Positions 1 to 8,246 of a stretch of 64,000 bases of DNA are shown piece after piece; within the stretch, counting starts at the first letter, position 1, and every line of letters begins with the position of its first letter. The position numbers were made by a program, and so were the translations under genes. Source of the stretch: Streptomyces smaragdinus (GTDB lineage Bacteria; Actinomycetota; Actinomycetes; Streptomycetales; Streptomycetaceae); assembly GCF_009604385.1 (NCBI RefSeq), contig NZ_WEGJ01000001.1:372001-436000 (forward strand), written 5' to 3'. The notes beneath the pieces are model-generated. The model was not told the DNA's origin and ran no database searches. It saw only the letters and a list, made by a program, of their open reading frames with translations.

Positions 1-265
1 ATCTGACGAACCGTGGCAGCACAAGCAGCAGCGCATACGCCCGCGGGCGGTATTGGGCCGGCAAGTGGGCGTCCCGGGGGTAGTCAGCAGGAGCGCGGTC
101 TGCTGTTCGGCCGTACGGCGGGTCGGGGCCAGGAAAACGGCGGAAAGGTCCTTGGCGCGTACGCCACAAGTGCTAGCGTCAACTCCCATTCCCCGCGGCT
201 CGCACACGCGTTCGCTGCGTCCCCATGTGCCTCCGCTCCGCTTCACGTCCCCAAGGGGATCACCC

Positions 266-793
266 ATGAGCAGCAATCAGCCCCAACCCACCGCCGACAG
301 CTCCGAGTCGGACCCGCCTCCCGCGGCTTCCCCGGATGTGAGCGGCCCCCTCTGGCCCTTCGACGGCTATCCGCCGGCGACCCGTAGCGGGAACGCCTTG
401 CTCGGGTTCGGTGTCGGGGTGCTGGCCGCGTTCGTGGCCGCATTCGCGTACGGCTACATCATCAAGGTCACGGAGCACGAGGTCCCCTACGTGGCGTTCG
501 CCATCGCCCTGCTCGTCGGCTCCGCCGTCGGCAGACTCGGCAACGACAACCCGGCGCTTCCCTTCCTGAGCGCCCTGCTCACCCTGGCCTCTGCTGTGAG
601 CGGCCAGTTCTTCGGGGAAGCGCTGATCGGCGCCGACGTGCTGAAGGTGCCGGTCCTCGACATGTACGGCCACCATTTCGGCCTCGTCAGCGAGTCATGG
701 CAGGCCGACATCGGCGGGATGTCGTACTTCTTCCTCGTCAACAGCGCGATCGTCGCGTACCTCGTCGCGAAGAAGGCGGGCGACAGCCACTGA
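266..793 (+). CDS. Small multi-pass membrane protein of unknown function
   Basis: This 175-aa protein has a Pro/Ser-rich hydrophilic N-terminus (about residues 1-40) followed by about four hydrophobic segments (roughly 43-66, 74-93, 97-114 and 152-168), so it should be a membrane protein. The ATG at 266 is chosen because an AAGGGG ribosome site lies 7-8 bases upstream; the reading frame stays open further upstream, but that part has no coding character. The stretch between segments three and four contains Tyr/His-rich residues (MYGHHFG). I do not recognise the family. It converges on the radical SAM gene across a strong hairpin at 861-894. Confidence 0.75.
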   Translation: MSSNQPQPTADSSESDPPPAASPDVSGPLWPFDGYPPATRSGNALLGFGVGVLAAFVAAFAYGYIIKVTEHEVPYVAFAIALLVGSAVGRLGNDNPALPFLSALLTLASAVSGQFFGEALIGADVLKVPVLDMYGHHFGLVSESWQADIGGMSYFFLVNSAIVAYLVAKKAGDSH

Positions 794-860
794 GTTGCCC
801 CGGTGTGCAGACGGCACCGCTTGTCCTGGCCGGTGGCGTGGGGTCTGCATGACGCCGGCG

Positions 861-894
861 TAGTTGACCCCGGCAGCGCCGCCGGGGTCAACTA
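861..894. terminator. Bidirectional hairpin terminator
   Basis: A perfect 14-bp inverted repeat (TAGTTGACCCCGGC, 6-base loop, then its complement) lies between the convergent membrane-protein and radical SAM genes. The stop codon of the radical SAM gene is inside the right arm. Confidence 0.75.
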
Positions 895-1872
895 TGTGGG
901 GTCGGGCTCGCACCGGGCGATGATCGGCGGTGAACAGCTCTGCGGGCAACCGGTGTCGTCGGGAATGCAGACCTGGTAATCGGGCTCGCAGCACTGCGGA
1001 CAGTGGTGCGGCCCACACGCGGTCGGAGCGACACGCGGGAGCCAGACGGACTCGTAGACGGTCCGCCGCACATCGTGGAGCTCGGCGCTGCCGATGATCT
1101 CCGCCAGAGAGGTGTCGAGGACATTGCCGACGGGCCATTCCCTCGACATTACGCACGCCAGGGCCGACCCGTCCGGGATGACGCACAGCTTTCCCTGCCA
1201 GCAATGCCCGCAAAGACCTGACATCTGCGCGTCCCTGCCCAGGAGATCCTCGCCCCGACCGAACTCGCGGACCTCCGAGATCCGCACGTTCCGCACGCCC
1301 AGCCGATACAGCCACCGCCCTGTGCGTTCGACGGTTGCCCGATCCTGATCGATGACGATCAGGCCGGCGCGGGTCTCGACCCCGTGCGAGACCAGCCTCT
1401 CGAGATTCCTGGCTGTCCGCGCATGACTCGAGCTCACGGTCGTGATCGCATCGTGCTCCGAGGGCTCGTCCGAGTAAACGGACGTGGCGAAGCGGATGCC
1501 GTGATCCGCCGCGTACCGCAGCGTGTCCTCGGAGAGGAAGGTGAGGTTGCTGAAGACCTCGATGAACTCGAACTCGAGCTCCCGCGCTCGGTCGACCAAG
1601 GCCAGGAAGTCACGGTGGAGCTGCGGCTCGCCCCCGATGAACTGCACCCTGCGGCACCCCAGGCCGGCGGCCTGGCGAAGGACGTCCTCATAGTCAGCCG
1701 TGGTGAGCAAATCACGGTGCCCGCTCGAAGGGTCCGAGTCCGAGTAGCAGTGCACGCAGCGCAGGTTGCAGCGGTTGGTCAGCTCAAGCCACAGGAACTC
1801 CAGCTCGCCGTCACCCGGGGGGACCGGTTGCGTTTCCGGTGCGGGCGCGACGTCGAGGGAGGGGGAGGTCAT
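892..1872 (-). CDS. Radical SAM/SPASM protein, possible peptide maturase
   Basis: The 326-aa protein has the radical SAM [4Fe-4S] motif CNLRCVHC at residues 35-42 (CX3CX2C) and a GGEP motif at 80-83 that contacts S-adenosylmethionine. The C-terminal third has 12 cysteines (221, 224, 230, 240, 286, 291, 294, 295, 302, 309, 313, 321). This is the SPASM pattern for auxiliary Fe-S clusters plus an unusually Cys-rich tail. Enzymes with this layout usually modify ribosomal peptides or proteins by radical chemistry; the substrate here is unknown. It lies 42 bp downstream of an NTF2-like gene on the same strand, and a possible 22-codon peptide gene leads the unit. Family assignment is firm; a role in peptide maturation is inference. 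Confidence 0.9.
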   Translation of the reverse strand: MTSPSLDVAPAPETQPVPPGDGELEFLWLELTNRCNLRCVHCYSDSDPSSGHRDLLTTADYEDVLRQAAGLGCRRVQFIGGEPQLHRDFLALVDRARELEFEFIEVFSNLTFLSEDTLRYAADHGIRFATSVYSDEPSEHDAITTVSSSHARTARNLERLVSHGVETRAGLIVIDQDRATVERTGRWLYRLGVRNVRISEVREFGRGEDLLGRDAQMSGLCGHCWQGKLCVIPDGSALACVMSREWPVGNVLDTSLAEIIGSAELHDVRRTVYESVWLPRVAPTACGPHHCPQCCEPDYQVCIPDDTGCPQSCSPPIIARCEPDPT

Positions 1873-1914
1873 GGGCCACCTTCGTTCAGTCGGGATTCGC
1901 TCGGTTCGGCCTAC

Positions 1915-2217
1915 TCACCGGACACGGTAGATCCGCCAACCACGTGTGGTGCGCGTCAGGAAGTACAGAACGATCGAGGAACGATCACCCTTCTCGGGAC
2001 GCGTGTACGTCTCCTTGACCAGGACCACCCGCTCGATGTCCGACTCTTCGTGGACGTACAGGATGTCGAGTTGCAGATCACGCAGCGCCAGGTAGCCGTC
2101 ACTCGACGCGAACTCCAGCTCGGAGATCTGGGTAGACAGGAAGAGGCCGATGTCCTGGTCACGGACAGCTTGGGCTCGAGTCCGGAACAGTTCCTGCATG
2201 TCGCTGTCGGTCATCAC
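1915..2217 (-). CDS. NTF2-like/SnoaL-fold small protein paired with radical SAM
   Basis: This 100-aa protein has an N-terminal helix (LFRTRAQAVRDQDIGLFLS) followed by alternating strands ending in VLYFLTRTTRGWRIYRVR, the usual layout of the NTF2-like cone fold. No catalytic Asp/His pair is obvious, so it may act as a binding or accessory protein rather than an enzyme. The ATG at 2217 follows an AGGACGG ribosome site; an in-frame ATG two codons later is also possible. It is probably co-transcribed with the radical SAM gene and may help present its substrate, but that is inference from position. Confidence 0.75.
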   Translation of the reverse strand: MMTDSDMQELFRTRAQAVRDQDIGLFLSTQISELEFASSDGYLALRDLQLDILYVHEESDIERVVLVKETYTRPEKGDRSSIVLYFLTRTTRGWRIYRVR

Positions 2218-2231
2218 GCCGTCCTGTCCCG

Positions 2232-2300
2232 TCAGCTGTCTGAGCCGTGACCCCGCCCGCTCACCCGAAAATACCGTCCCCGCTCAAAAGGTGACCGCAT
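2232..2300 (-). CDS. Candidate 22-aa peptide upstream of the radical SAM unit
   Basis: A 22-codon reading frame starts at the ATG at 2300, five bases after a strong AGGAG ribosome site (2306-2310), and ends with TGA 14 bp before the NTF2-like gene. The peptide begins MRSPFERG, carries Phe5, Tyr10 and Phe11, and ends GHGSDS, with many Arg and Gly residues. Aromatic residues next to Arg/Gly/Ser are plausible targets for radical SAM crosslinking, so this could be a precursor peptide. It could equally be a leader peptide or chance. The call rests on the ribosome site and tight gene order, not on homology. Confidence 0.3.
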   Translation of the reverse strand: MRSPFERGRYFRVSGRGHGSDS

Positions 2301-2808
2301 TTGAGCTCCTGCAACGGAGCGCGTGTCAAGACCCGTCCAGCAGCTCCCGGACCTGGGCGTGCTGGTTTGCCTCGGTGCGGGCTGGGACTCCTGTGGGACG
2401 GCCCCCTGGACAGCCGGCGTCGAACGCATCCCGCACGGCCCGCCCCGGGCCGTCACCACCACGGGGAATTCACGTGATGAGCCCGCCGCAGATCCAGTCC
2501 CTCCTGCTCGCCCTGTCCACCGCCCTCAACATCCGGACGCAGCGCAGCCCCCGCCCGATCAGGCCGGTGTGTGCGTGTACGGAGCTGTGTGCCAACGCCC
2601 TGTGACGGCGCCCCCGCCTCCCGGGCCCCGCATGCCCGTACGCCTCGGCGTCGTGCCCGAGGACGACGCCGTGCTGAGGCAGCCGGGTGAGGAGGGCCCT
2701 GGGCACCGGTGGCTGGGTCGTGTGGGGTGAGGCGGGTAGTGGTCCTCCGTGGCGCCTCCAAGAGGGTCGGTACACCCGTTGTCAGACCCTGCTGGCAGCA
2801 TCCCCGCG
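2301..2808. other. Non-coding gap, no gene supported
   Basis: About 500 bases between the radical SAM unit and the DUF1963-like gene. On the minus strand TTGACA at 2324-2329 could be a -35 element for the radical SAM unit, but no good -10 follows. A 42-codon plus-strand frame from 2477 has only a weak ribosome site and no recognisable product. Nothing else stands out. Confidence 0.4.
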
Positions 2809-3852
2809 ATGAACATGATCCGTACCACCCCGCCGCGGCCGCTCGACGTCACCGCGCTCTTCCCTGACCTGGCCCCGCTGGCGCGGACGGCGACCCGGCT
2901 GCACCCGCGGCCGGGGGCGCCGACGGTGCACGACAGCTCCGTCGGCGCGCCGCTGCTGTGGCCCGCCGACGAGCCGTGGCCGTACTGCGACGAGCCGCAC
3001 GACAGGCGGGCGCCGCTGGAAATCCTCTCCCCGGACGACATCCGGCGTCTGCGCCGCGTCGGCGCCGCTGTGGCCGAGCGGCTGCGCCTTGACCCCGAGG
3101 CGCCCGCGTGGACCCCCGAGGAGTTGGAGACCGCGGAGCGGCTCAGAGCGGGCCGCCCGTGGTTCGACGGTCCGATCCCGCTCCTGCCCGTCGCCCAGCT
3201 CTACGCCCGCGACGTCCCCTTCCCCCGCCCGCCCGACGCGGATCTCCTCCAGGTCCTGTGGTGCCCCTTCGACCACGCGGAAAACGCCCACCCCCGAACC
3301 GCCCTCTACCGGCGCTCTTCCGCCACCGTCACCGACGTCCTCGACGCGCCGCCCGAGCCGCCGATCGTCCAGTCCGAGTGGTATCTGCCGGAGCCGTGCC
3401 TCCTCGCACCCGAGCCGGTCACCGAGTACCCCAACCCTCTGGAGCTCGACAAGGAGCTGCGGGATCAGCTGGGTGATGTGAGCCGGTGGCAGACGGCCGG
3501 CGACGCCTGGGACAGGCGGTACACGGTCGCCCCGGACGAGTTCTACGGCAACAGGCTCGCCCATGCCCCGGGCTGGAAGACCGGTGGCTGGTCCCGTTGG
3601 GGCCGCACCGATCCCGAACCCCGTCGGTGCCCCGAGTGCGGCACCGAGGAGGTCCCGCTCCTCACCATCGCGTCCGCGGAGTGGCAGTCCAACACCGATA
3701 GCTGGATCCCCGAGGAGGAACGTGCGTATCCGGCCCCACCCGCTCCGGGCCCCGGCGAATTCACTCTCATCGACATCCGCGGCGGACACGACCTCCAACT
3801 CCACGCCTGCCCGGTGTCCCCGGACCATCCCCACATCGGACTGATCCAGTGA
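2809..3852 (+). CDS. DUF1963-like conserved protein
   Basis: This 347-aa hydrophilic protein contains LLWPADEPWPYCDEPH near residues 50-65, a motif typical of DUF1963/YwqG-type proteins. A C-terminal CPECGTEE motif is followed by an ending in which a gathered-water-like GGHDLQLHACP segment precedes the stop. The function of the family is not established. I prefer the ATG at 2809 (MNMIRTT); an upstream in-frame ATG at 2749 would add 20 residues without a ribosome site, and a second ATG lies at 2815. The stop is next to the start of Tn3 transposase remnant sequence, so the gene sits right at a transposon scar. Confidence 0.7.
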   Translation: MNMIRTTPPRPLDVTALFPDLAPLARTATRLHPRPGAPTVHDSSVGAPLLWPADEPWPYCDEPHDRRAPLEILSPDDIRRLRRVGAAVAERLRLDPEAPAWTPEELETAERLRAGRPWFDGPIPLLPVAQLYARDVPFPRPPDADLLQVLWCPFDHAENAHPRTALYRRSSATVTDVLDAPPEPPIVQSEWYLPEPCLLAPEPVTEYPNPLELDKELRDQLGDVSRWQTAGDAWDRRYTVAPDEFYGNRLAHAPGWKTGGWSRWGRTDPEPRRCPECGTEEVPLLTIASAEWQSNTDSWIPEEERAYPAPPAPGPGEFTLIDIRGGHDLQLHACPVSPDHPHIGLIQ

Positions 3853-4360
3853 CCGGCGCGCCAGGAGTCGGCAGAAGCTTCACCACCACCCCGCCGCGGC
3901 TGCGGCCTTCGCGGAGTACGGGCGGATCGCCAAGACCTTGCACCTGCTGCGTGTGGTCGATCCCGTCGACGACACCTACCGCCGGCAGATGCACAAGCAG
4001 CTCACCGTCCAGGAGTCCCGGCACAAGCTCGCCCGCGACATCTGCCTCGGCAAGAAGGGCACCATCCACCAGGCACACCGGGACGGGATGGACGACAAAC
4101 TAGGGCAACTTGGCCTGGTTTTGAACGCAGTTGTCCTGTGGACGACACGCTACATCGGCGCCGTCGTCGCCCAGCTCCCTGCCGAGGGGCACGACATCAA
4201 GGACGAGGACGTTGCGCGGCTGTCCCCGCTCAAACACCGGAACTTGAACTGCCTGGGGCGCTACAGCATCAACGCCTCCCAGCCGGTCGACGGGCTGCGG
4301 CCTCTGCGCGACCCGGACGCGCCCGACCTCGACGATGACGACGACGGCAGCGACGAGTGA
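3851..4360 (+). pseudogene. tnpA: Tn3-family transposase, C-terminal remnant
   Basis: Translation of this frame gives the C-terminal end of a Tn3-type transposase: a LHLLRVVDPVDDTYRR segment, then ESRHKLARDI, then LGQLGLVLNAVVLWTTRYI, then DEDVARLSPLKHRNLNCLGRY. These are the hallmark segments of the last 120 or so residues of the approximately 1000-aa DDE transposase. Everything upstream, including most of the catalytic core, is missing, and no start codon or ribosome site belongs to it. It is therefore a dead stump left by deletion or imprecise excision. I did not find the 38-bp terminal inverted repeats expected at a complete element. An acidic DDDDD tail ends the frame. Confidence 0.85.
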
Positions 4361-4380
4361 CAGCCCCGATAACCAAGTCG

Positions 4381-4420
4381 GCCTCGGCCCCGCCCCACGG
4401 AGGGAGGGTGGCGCCGAGGC
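4381..4420. terminator. Stem-loop between Tn3 remnant and propeller gene
   Basis: GCCTCGGC at 4381-4388 pairs with GCCGAGGC at 4413-4420 across a 24-base loop, between two convergent reading frames. It may act as a terminator; the loop is long, so confidence is modest. Confidence 0.4.
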
Positions 4421-4514
4421 CCACGGTTCGATCACCCCAGCGGGATTCCTCACCGGTCTTGGGCGAGTTTGTGCAGTTCCGCGAAGCGCAACCCGGCCGC
4501 CGGGGATGAGGACT

Positions 4515-5738
4515 CTAGGTGCCGTCGCCCGCTCGGAGCACGACAATGCTGCCGTTGTCGCCCCCGCACACGAAGAAGTCCCCGGTGTCCGAGAACACCA
4601 CGCGGTAGGTGCGCCCTGTTCCCGTATGGAATGGCTGGACGGGGGCCTTGGCGCCGGTGGCGGCGTCACGCAGGCAGACCGTGCCGCGGTCGCCGACCGC
4701 GAGCTGGGAGCCGTCGGGGGAGAAACCCCATCCGTAGCATGTCTCCCACCGGTCCGTTCGATGTGGATCCGGTACGGCCCATTCGAGCTTCCCCGTGTCC
4801 AGTGCCATCGAGCAGGGTCCCTCGGCGAAGCCCCCGTTTGCGATCAGGGACTGTTCCGTCGGGTCGAAGCCGATCGAGTCCACTCCGCACCCGGCCGAAC
4901 TGCGGTCGAACGGGAACGGGAAGCGGTGGCGGTGCACCTGCAGGCCGGAGTCGACGTCCCAGACCTCAATGTCGCGCATACCGAAGGCGAGGGCCAGCAG
5001 GCGCCCGGACGGGGATAGGGCGCTGGCTCGGCATTCGGGGCGCTGTGTGACGTCGAGATCCAGAAGGGGTTTCCCGGCGCCGTCGAGCACGCGGACCCGG
5101 TTCCCCGTGTCGAAGACCAGCAGCCGGCGCCGGGCCCGGTCCCATGAGGGCTGTGCGCAGAACGGATTGAAGTTCGCGGTCTGATACTGCTCGTAGGAGG
5201 CGAGGGTGCGCGACGTCCTGGTGTCGAGGTCCAGGTGCCGGGTGTGCCCATTGAGCGCATAGACCACGCCTTGCCCGTCGGCGTCGAAGCGGACGGTGTG
5301 GAGAAACGTCTGCTGTGTGTCAGGCGGTTCCGTATGCACCAGCTGCCGGATCCCCGTCCTGACGTCGATCAGGTGGATCTCGGCGCCATTGGCCTCCTTG
5401 AGCGTCGTGCCGACCACGACGGTGTGACCCTCGGGGTGCAGGTCGAGGGCCTTGGAGGAGCAGCGGTTTGGCGCGGCGCAGACCAAAACCGGTTCGCCGA
5501 AGGCCACCTTGGCCAAGTCACGGAGCAGCACGAACCCGTCGTGCATCCGCTTCCTTCCCTCCTTCGCCAAGGCGTACCGGGCCGCCTCTGCTGAACCGTG
5601 GTCCTTGCTGGTCTGCCGGGGCGTGCCAGCCGTCCCGGCCCAGCTCTCCCGCCGCAGCCACCCGCCGTCCACCCACAGCCGTACATTTTTGGGCTTCGCG
5701 AAGCCCGGGTGCACCAGGGTGATCTCATCCGTGTCCAC
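4515..5738 (-). CDS. WGR-like N-terminus fused to WD40-type beta-propeller
   Basis: The 407-aa protein starts with a segment (residues 19-72) resembling a WGR domain: a basic strand RLWVDGGWLRRESWAG, then SAEAARYALAKEGRKRMHDG. After it come repeated propeller blades recognisable by GHTVVVGTTL, DADGQGVVYAL, SPSGRLLALAFGMRDIEVWDV and SPDGSQLAVGDRGTVCLRDA, ending in a blade with FSDTGDFFVCGGDNGSIVVL. No signal peptide or membrane segment is present, so it should be cytoplasmic. WGR domains bind nucleic acid in PARP-type proteins, but that role here is only inferred. Its 5' end overlaps the neighbouring DUF6879 frame's shadow but not the intact part of that gene. Confidence 0.75.
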   Translation of the reverse strand: MDTDEITLVHPGFAKPKNVRLWVDGGWLRRESWAGTAGTPRQTSKDHGSAEAARYALAKEGRKRMHDGFVLLRDLAKVAFGEPVLVCAAPNRCSSKALDLHPEGHTVVVGTTLKEANGAEIHLIDVRTGIRQLVHTEPPDTQQTFLHTVRFDADGQGVVYALNGHTRHLDLDTRTSRTLASYEQYQTANFNPFCAQPSWDRARRRLLVFDTGNRVRVLDGAGKPLLDLDVTQRPECRASALSPSGRLLALAFGMRDIEVWDVDSGLQVHRHRFPFPFDRSSAGCGVDSIGFDPTEQSLIANGGFAEGPCSMALDTGKLEWAVPDPHRTDRWETCYGWGFSPDGSQLAVGDRGTVCLRDAATGAKAPVQPFHTGTGRTYRVVFSDTGDFFVCGGDNGSIVVLRAGDGT

Positions 5739-5834
5739 GGCGGGGGACGATAGTGCACTGCACCGACAGTCCCGGCCGGAGCAGCGGACGTGCTCTCCAC
5801 AGGGTCGAGGATTGTGGCTGCCGGTGCTCTCGGG

Positions 5835-6363
5835 TCAGTGGATTACGTACTGGGCGTGGGGCGTGGCGCGGGCCCATACGGCGTCGAATGCCTGGCCGCA
5901 CAGTTTGGCGCCCGCTGGGTCGTCGGATATCTCGTGTCCGGTGAGGGCCCCGTCGCCGGAGAAGTGGCCCCACCGCGCCAGGTGTCCGTCGAAGAGCCAG
6001 AAGTCGTTTCCGGGCAGCGGCGATGTCCGAGGCGTGGCGGCGGGGCAGCCAGCGCACCTCTTCGCCGGCGTGCAGGTTGACGGCCGGGGAGGCGTGCTCG
6101 TAGCGGATGTAGTCGGTGACCAGCTCGGACACGATGCGGGCCCGACGGACCGTGACGCCGCCGGCAACAGCCTGCCGGACGAGGTTGACCCAGGGTGCCC
6201 AGTCGGGCGAGGCGGGGTCGGTGTCGAGGCGGCCGGTCTCCAGCCAGGCGCGGAAGTCGTCGGCCTCGGCGGTGACGCCGTAGTGGTCGCGCATCTCGAG
6301 GTGTACGGCGGTACGGGTGCTGCCGGTGATCAGGTCAGCGATCGTCGGTTCGCTCGACGACAT
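5835..6363 (-). pseudogene. DUF6879-family gene with a single-base frameshift
   Basis: The first part encodes a typical DUF6879 protein (TAVHLEMRDHYGV, then VRRARIVSELVTDYIRYEH, then GEEVRWLPRRHASDIA). At about 6017-6022 the frame breaks. The second part, LPGNDFWLFDGHLARWGHF through AFDAVWARATPHAQYVIH and a TGA at 5835-5837, continues in another frame. Removing one base from the GCCG run restores a full protein of about 175 aa, the usual family length. The gene is therefore either recently inactivated or carries a sequencing error. DUF6879 genes in Streptomyces often accompany XRE regulators, and their biochemical role is unknown. The start ATG at 6363 begins MSSSEPTIADL. Confidence 0.85.
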
Positions 6364-6512
6364 CGCACGCCTCCCTGATCATGTGCACCATGCTGGCGGG
6401 GACCGACCCGCCCTGCCTTATCCCGGGGAGCCCGGTCCTCCTCGGCCCCGGTGTCCTGGCTCGGACGCCAGCCGCAGATCAGGTCGTGGGTAGCGGTCCC
6501 TTCCCGTTGAAT

Positions 6513-7307
6513 TCACTCCGCCCGCGAGGTGTTCTCGTTGCCGGTCCGGCTTCGGGGTCTGCGGTGGGTAGTCCGCTCCCAGCACTGTCCGTCGGCGTCC
6601 CAGGAAACGGTGACGGCTCGGCCCTTCGGGTCGGGTTCAGCGAGTTCCTCCAGGCCGCGTTCGCCGAGGGCGACGAGTGCTTCCAGTGCGGCGTCGGGGA
6701 TATCGCTCGGCACACGGAAGTCCATACGGCCATCCCGTTCCTCGATCGCCAGAAGAGGTCCGGAAGCACGGCCATCGCCGCGCTCCGCCCGAGCCCGAAT
6801 CATGGCGCGGGCGGCCTCGAAGGTGCGCTGCGCGGCCTGCGTGGCAATCGACTGAATGAACGGGACGAGCCCGACCGCCGCCATGACCGCCCCGAAGTGG
6901 AGGACCACAGAAGCGTCGCCGCCGGCCGCGACGACAGCCCTGCCGTCGTCTCTGACGGAGATGCTTTGCTCGGGGGACACCGGATGCACTGTGATCACGG
7001 GTGATGTGAACACGGGATGGGACAGCAGCTTGTTCCACGGATCGCCCGTCTCGGTGGCGAGGGAGAGAAGAACGTCGGCAAGCTGCTTCAAGGGGGCGGC
7101 GAAGACACGTTCCGCGCCACGGTCGGAGCGCGGCCGCAGTTCCTGCGCCCTGTCGAGCCAGGGTTGTAGCTGCTCGGGCGTCGTGATCCCGTCCGGAGCT
7201 GCGACTCCCACTTGTGTACGAGCGTGGGCTCCCCGTTGCACGCGACTGATCGCCTTGTCGAGGTATGACCGGCCGTTGCTGAACTCCGGTAAATTCTCGT
7301 CGGTCAT
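6513..7307 (-). CDS. Hypothetical protein, 264 aa
   Basis: I do not recognise this protein. It has an Arg/Gln-rich helical N-terminal half, a short hydrophobic stretch (VVLHFGAVMAAVGLVPFIQSIA, about residues 138-159) that might be a single membrane helix, then an acidic segment and a hydrophilic C-terminus containing VTVSWDADGQCWERT. Codon use is typical of the window, which supports it being a gene. It lies on the same strand as, and 149 bp upstream of, the frameshifted DUF6879 gene, in an accessory stretch with a transposase stump. Start at 7307 (MTDENLPEF). Confidence 0.65.
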   Translation of the reverse strand: MTDENLPEFSNGRSYLDKAISRVQRGAHARTQVGVAAPDGITTPEQLQPWLDRAQELRPRSDRGAERVFAAPLKQLADVLLSLATETGDPWNKLLSHPVFTSPVITVHPVSPEQSISVRDDGRAVVAAGGDASVVLHFGAVMAAVGLVPFIQSIATQAAQRTFEAARAMIRARAERGDGRASGPLLAIEERDGRMDFRVPSDIPDAALEALVALGERGLEELAEPDPKGRAVTVSWDADGQCWERTTHRRPRSRTGNENTSRAE

Positions 7308-7783
7308 CGATGGTTCCCCTCACGTCGAATCGACCCTGGAAGCTACCGACGGGTCACTTGCTCCCTGGTGTCCGAGACAGAACTCCGGGACCGGCGTACG
7401 GATCGCGACCGAGCTCGACGAGCGCGCCCGCATCTTCCTCGACCACCACCGCTGTGGATTTGGGGCTAATCAGCGAGTTCGGCCGGAAGGAGGGTCTCGT
7501 CGGTTTCTGAGTCGATCGAGTGGAGGCGGGACTCGGGGAGCTGGCCGGCGGGGCCAGTGCTACGCCGGAGATCACCCGGCGGCGACGGCACAACCACCCG
7601 CCCGGGTGACTCGACTGCGGAGCCCACTTCGGGGTGGTGGCGACGCGGATCCTCGCCCCCACCACCCCGGCCTGATGCTTTTCCGTCCACCTCGCAACTC
7701 AAGATCACCCGATCGGGCGGAAAATGGCAGACACGCCGCCACTTTGTAGTGATTCGGGTTGCGTTTGCGGCAGGATCACCCTC
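7308..7783. other. Intergenic region, no gene supported
   Basis: About 475 bases between two divergent genes. All frames are open in places but show no family resemblance, no ribosome site and inconsistent codon use. Promoters for both flanking genes must lie here, but I see no clear -35/-10 pair. Confidence 0.4.
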
Positions 7784-8026
7784 ATGGCTGGAGGACGACA
7801 CGGACGAGAGCGCGGCAAGCCGCAGGCACACCGCCGCACGTCTTACGACCCGTCAACTGGCCCGTGGCGTACCGGTGTGGTGGTGCGGGAGCAGCAGGCC
7901 GTCAAGGCCATCACTGCGGCCGAGCGCGCCGGCCTGTCGTTCGCGGGTCTCATCAACGAGCTCGTCAGGCGCATGGAAGTCGACGGGAACGGCCGCCCCG
8001 TATGGGCCGACGAGCTGAACCAGTAG
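7784..8026 (+). CDS. Small ribbon-helix-helix-like protein
   Basis: The 80-aa protein is very basic at its N-terminus (MAGGRHGRERGKPQAHRR). It then has a strand TGVVVREQQAV followed by two predicted helices (KAITAAERAGLS, FAGLINELVRRMEVD), which resembles a ribbon-helix-helix DNA-binding fold as found in plasmid and toxin-antitoxin regulators. The start at 7784 is chosen because upstream frame lacks coding character; the GGATC ribosome site is weak. No partner gene lies downstream, and a hairpin at 8035-8090 ends the unit. The fold assignment is an inference from pattern only. Confidence 0.6.
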   Translation: MAGGRHGRERGKPQAHRRTSYDPSTGPWRTGVVVREQQAVKAITAAERAGLSFAGLINELVRRMEVDGNGRPVWADELNQ

Positions 8027-8034
8027 GAGGAGCT

Positions 8035-8090
8035 GCCAAGAGCCGGATGACAAGAGTCTCCGGACGTTAGAACAGCGCCGGGCTCTTGGC
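8035..8090. terminator. Hairpin after the small RHH-like gene
   Basis: GCCAAGAGCC (8035-8044) pairs perfectly with GGCTCTTGGC (8081-8090) over a 36-base spacer, starting 9 bp after the stop codon. Confidence 0.5.
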
Positions 8091-8246
8091 GTCCGTGAGG
8101 TTCATCTTGTCGGACCTCCGGACTTGTTGACGGCGTCAGGAAAGGATCGGTCACTGCGTCGACAGCAGGGGCTGACGGGTGACCTTGCCAGCTGTCTTGG
8201 ATCCATTGGCCGTCGCACACGTTCAGAAGCAACAGGTTGAAGGAAC

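Noticed and set aside
2477-2605. 42-codon plus-strand frame (MSPPQIQSLLLALS)
   Set aside because: Only a weak ribosome site and no recognisable product or partner; left as part of a non-coding gap.
4421-4450. GGTTCGATCAC resembling a tRNA T-loop
   Set aside because: No paired acceptor or anticodon arms surround it.
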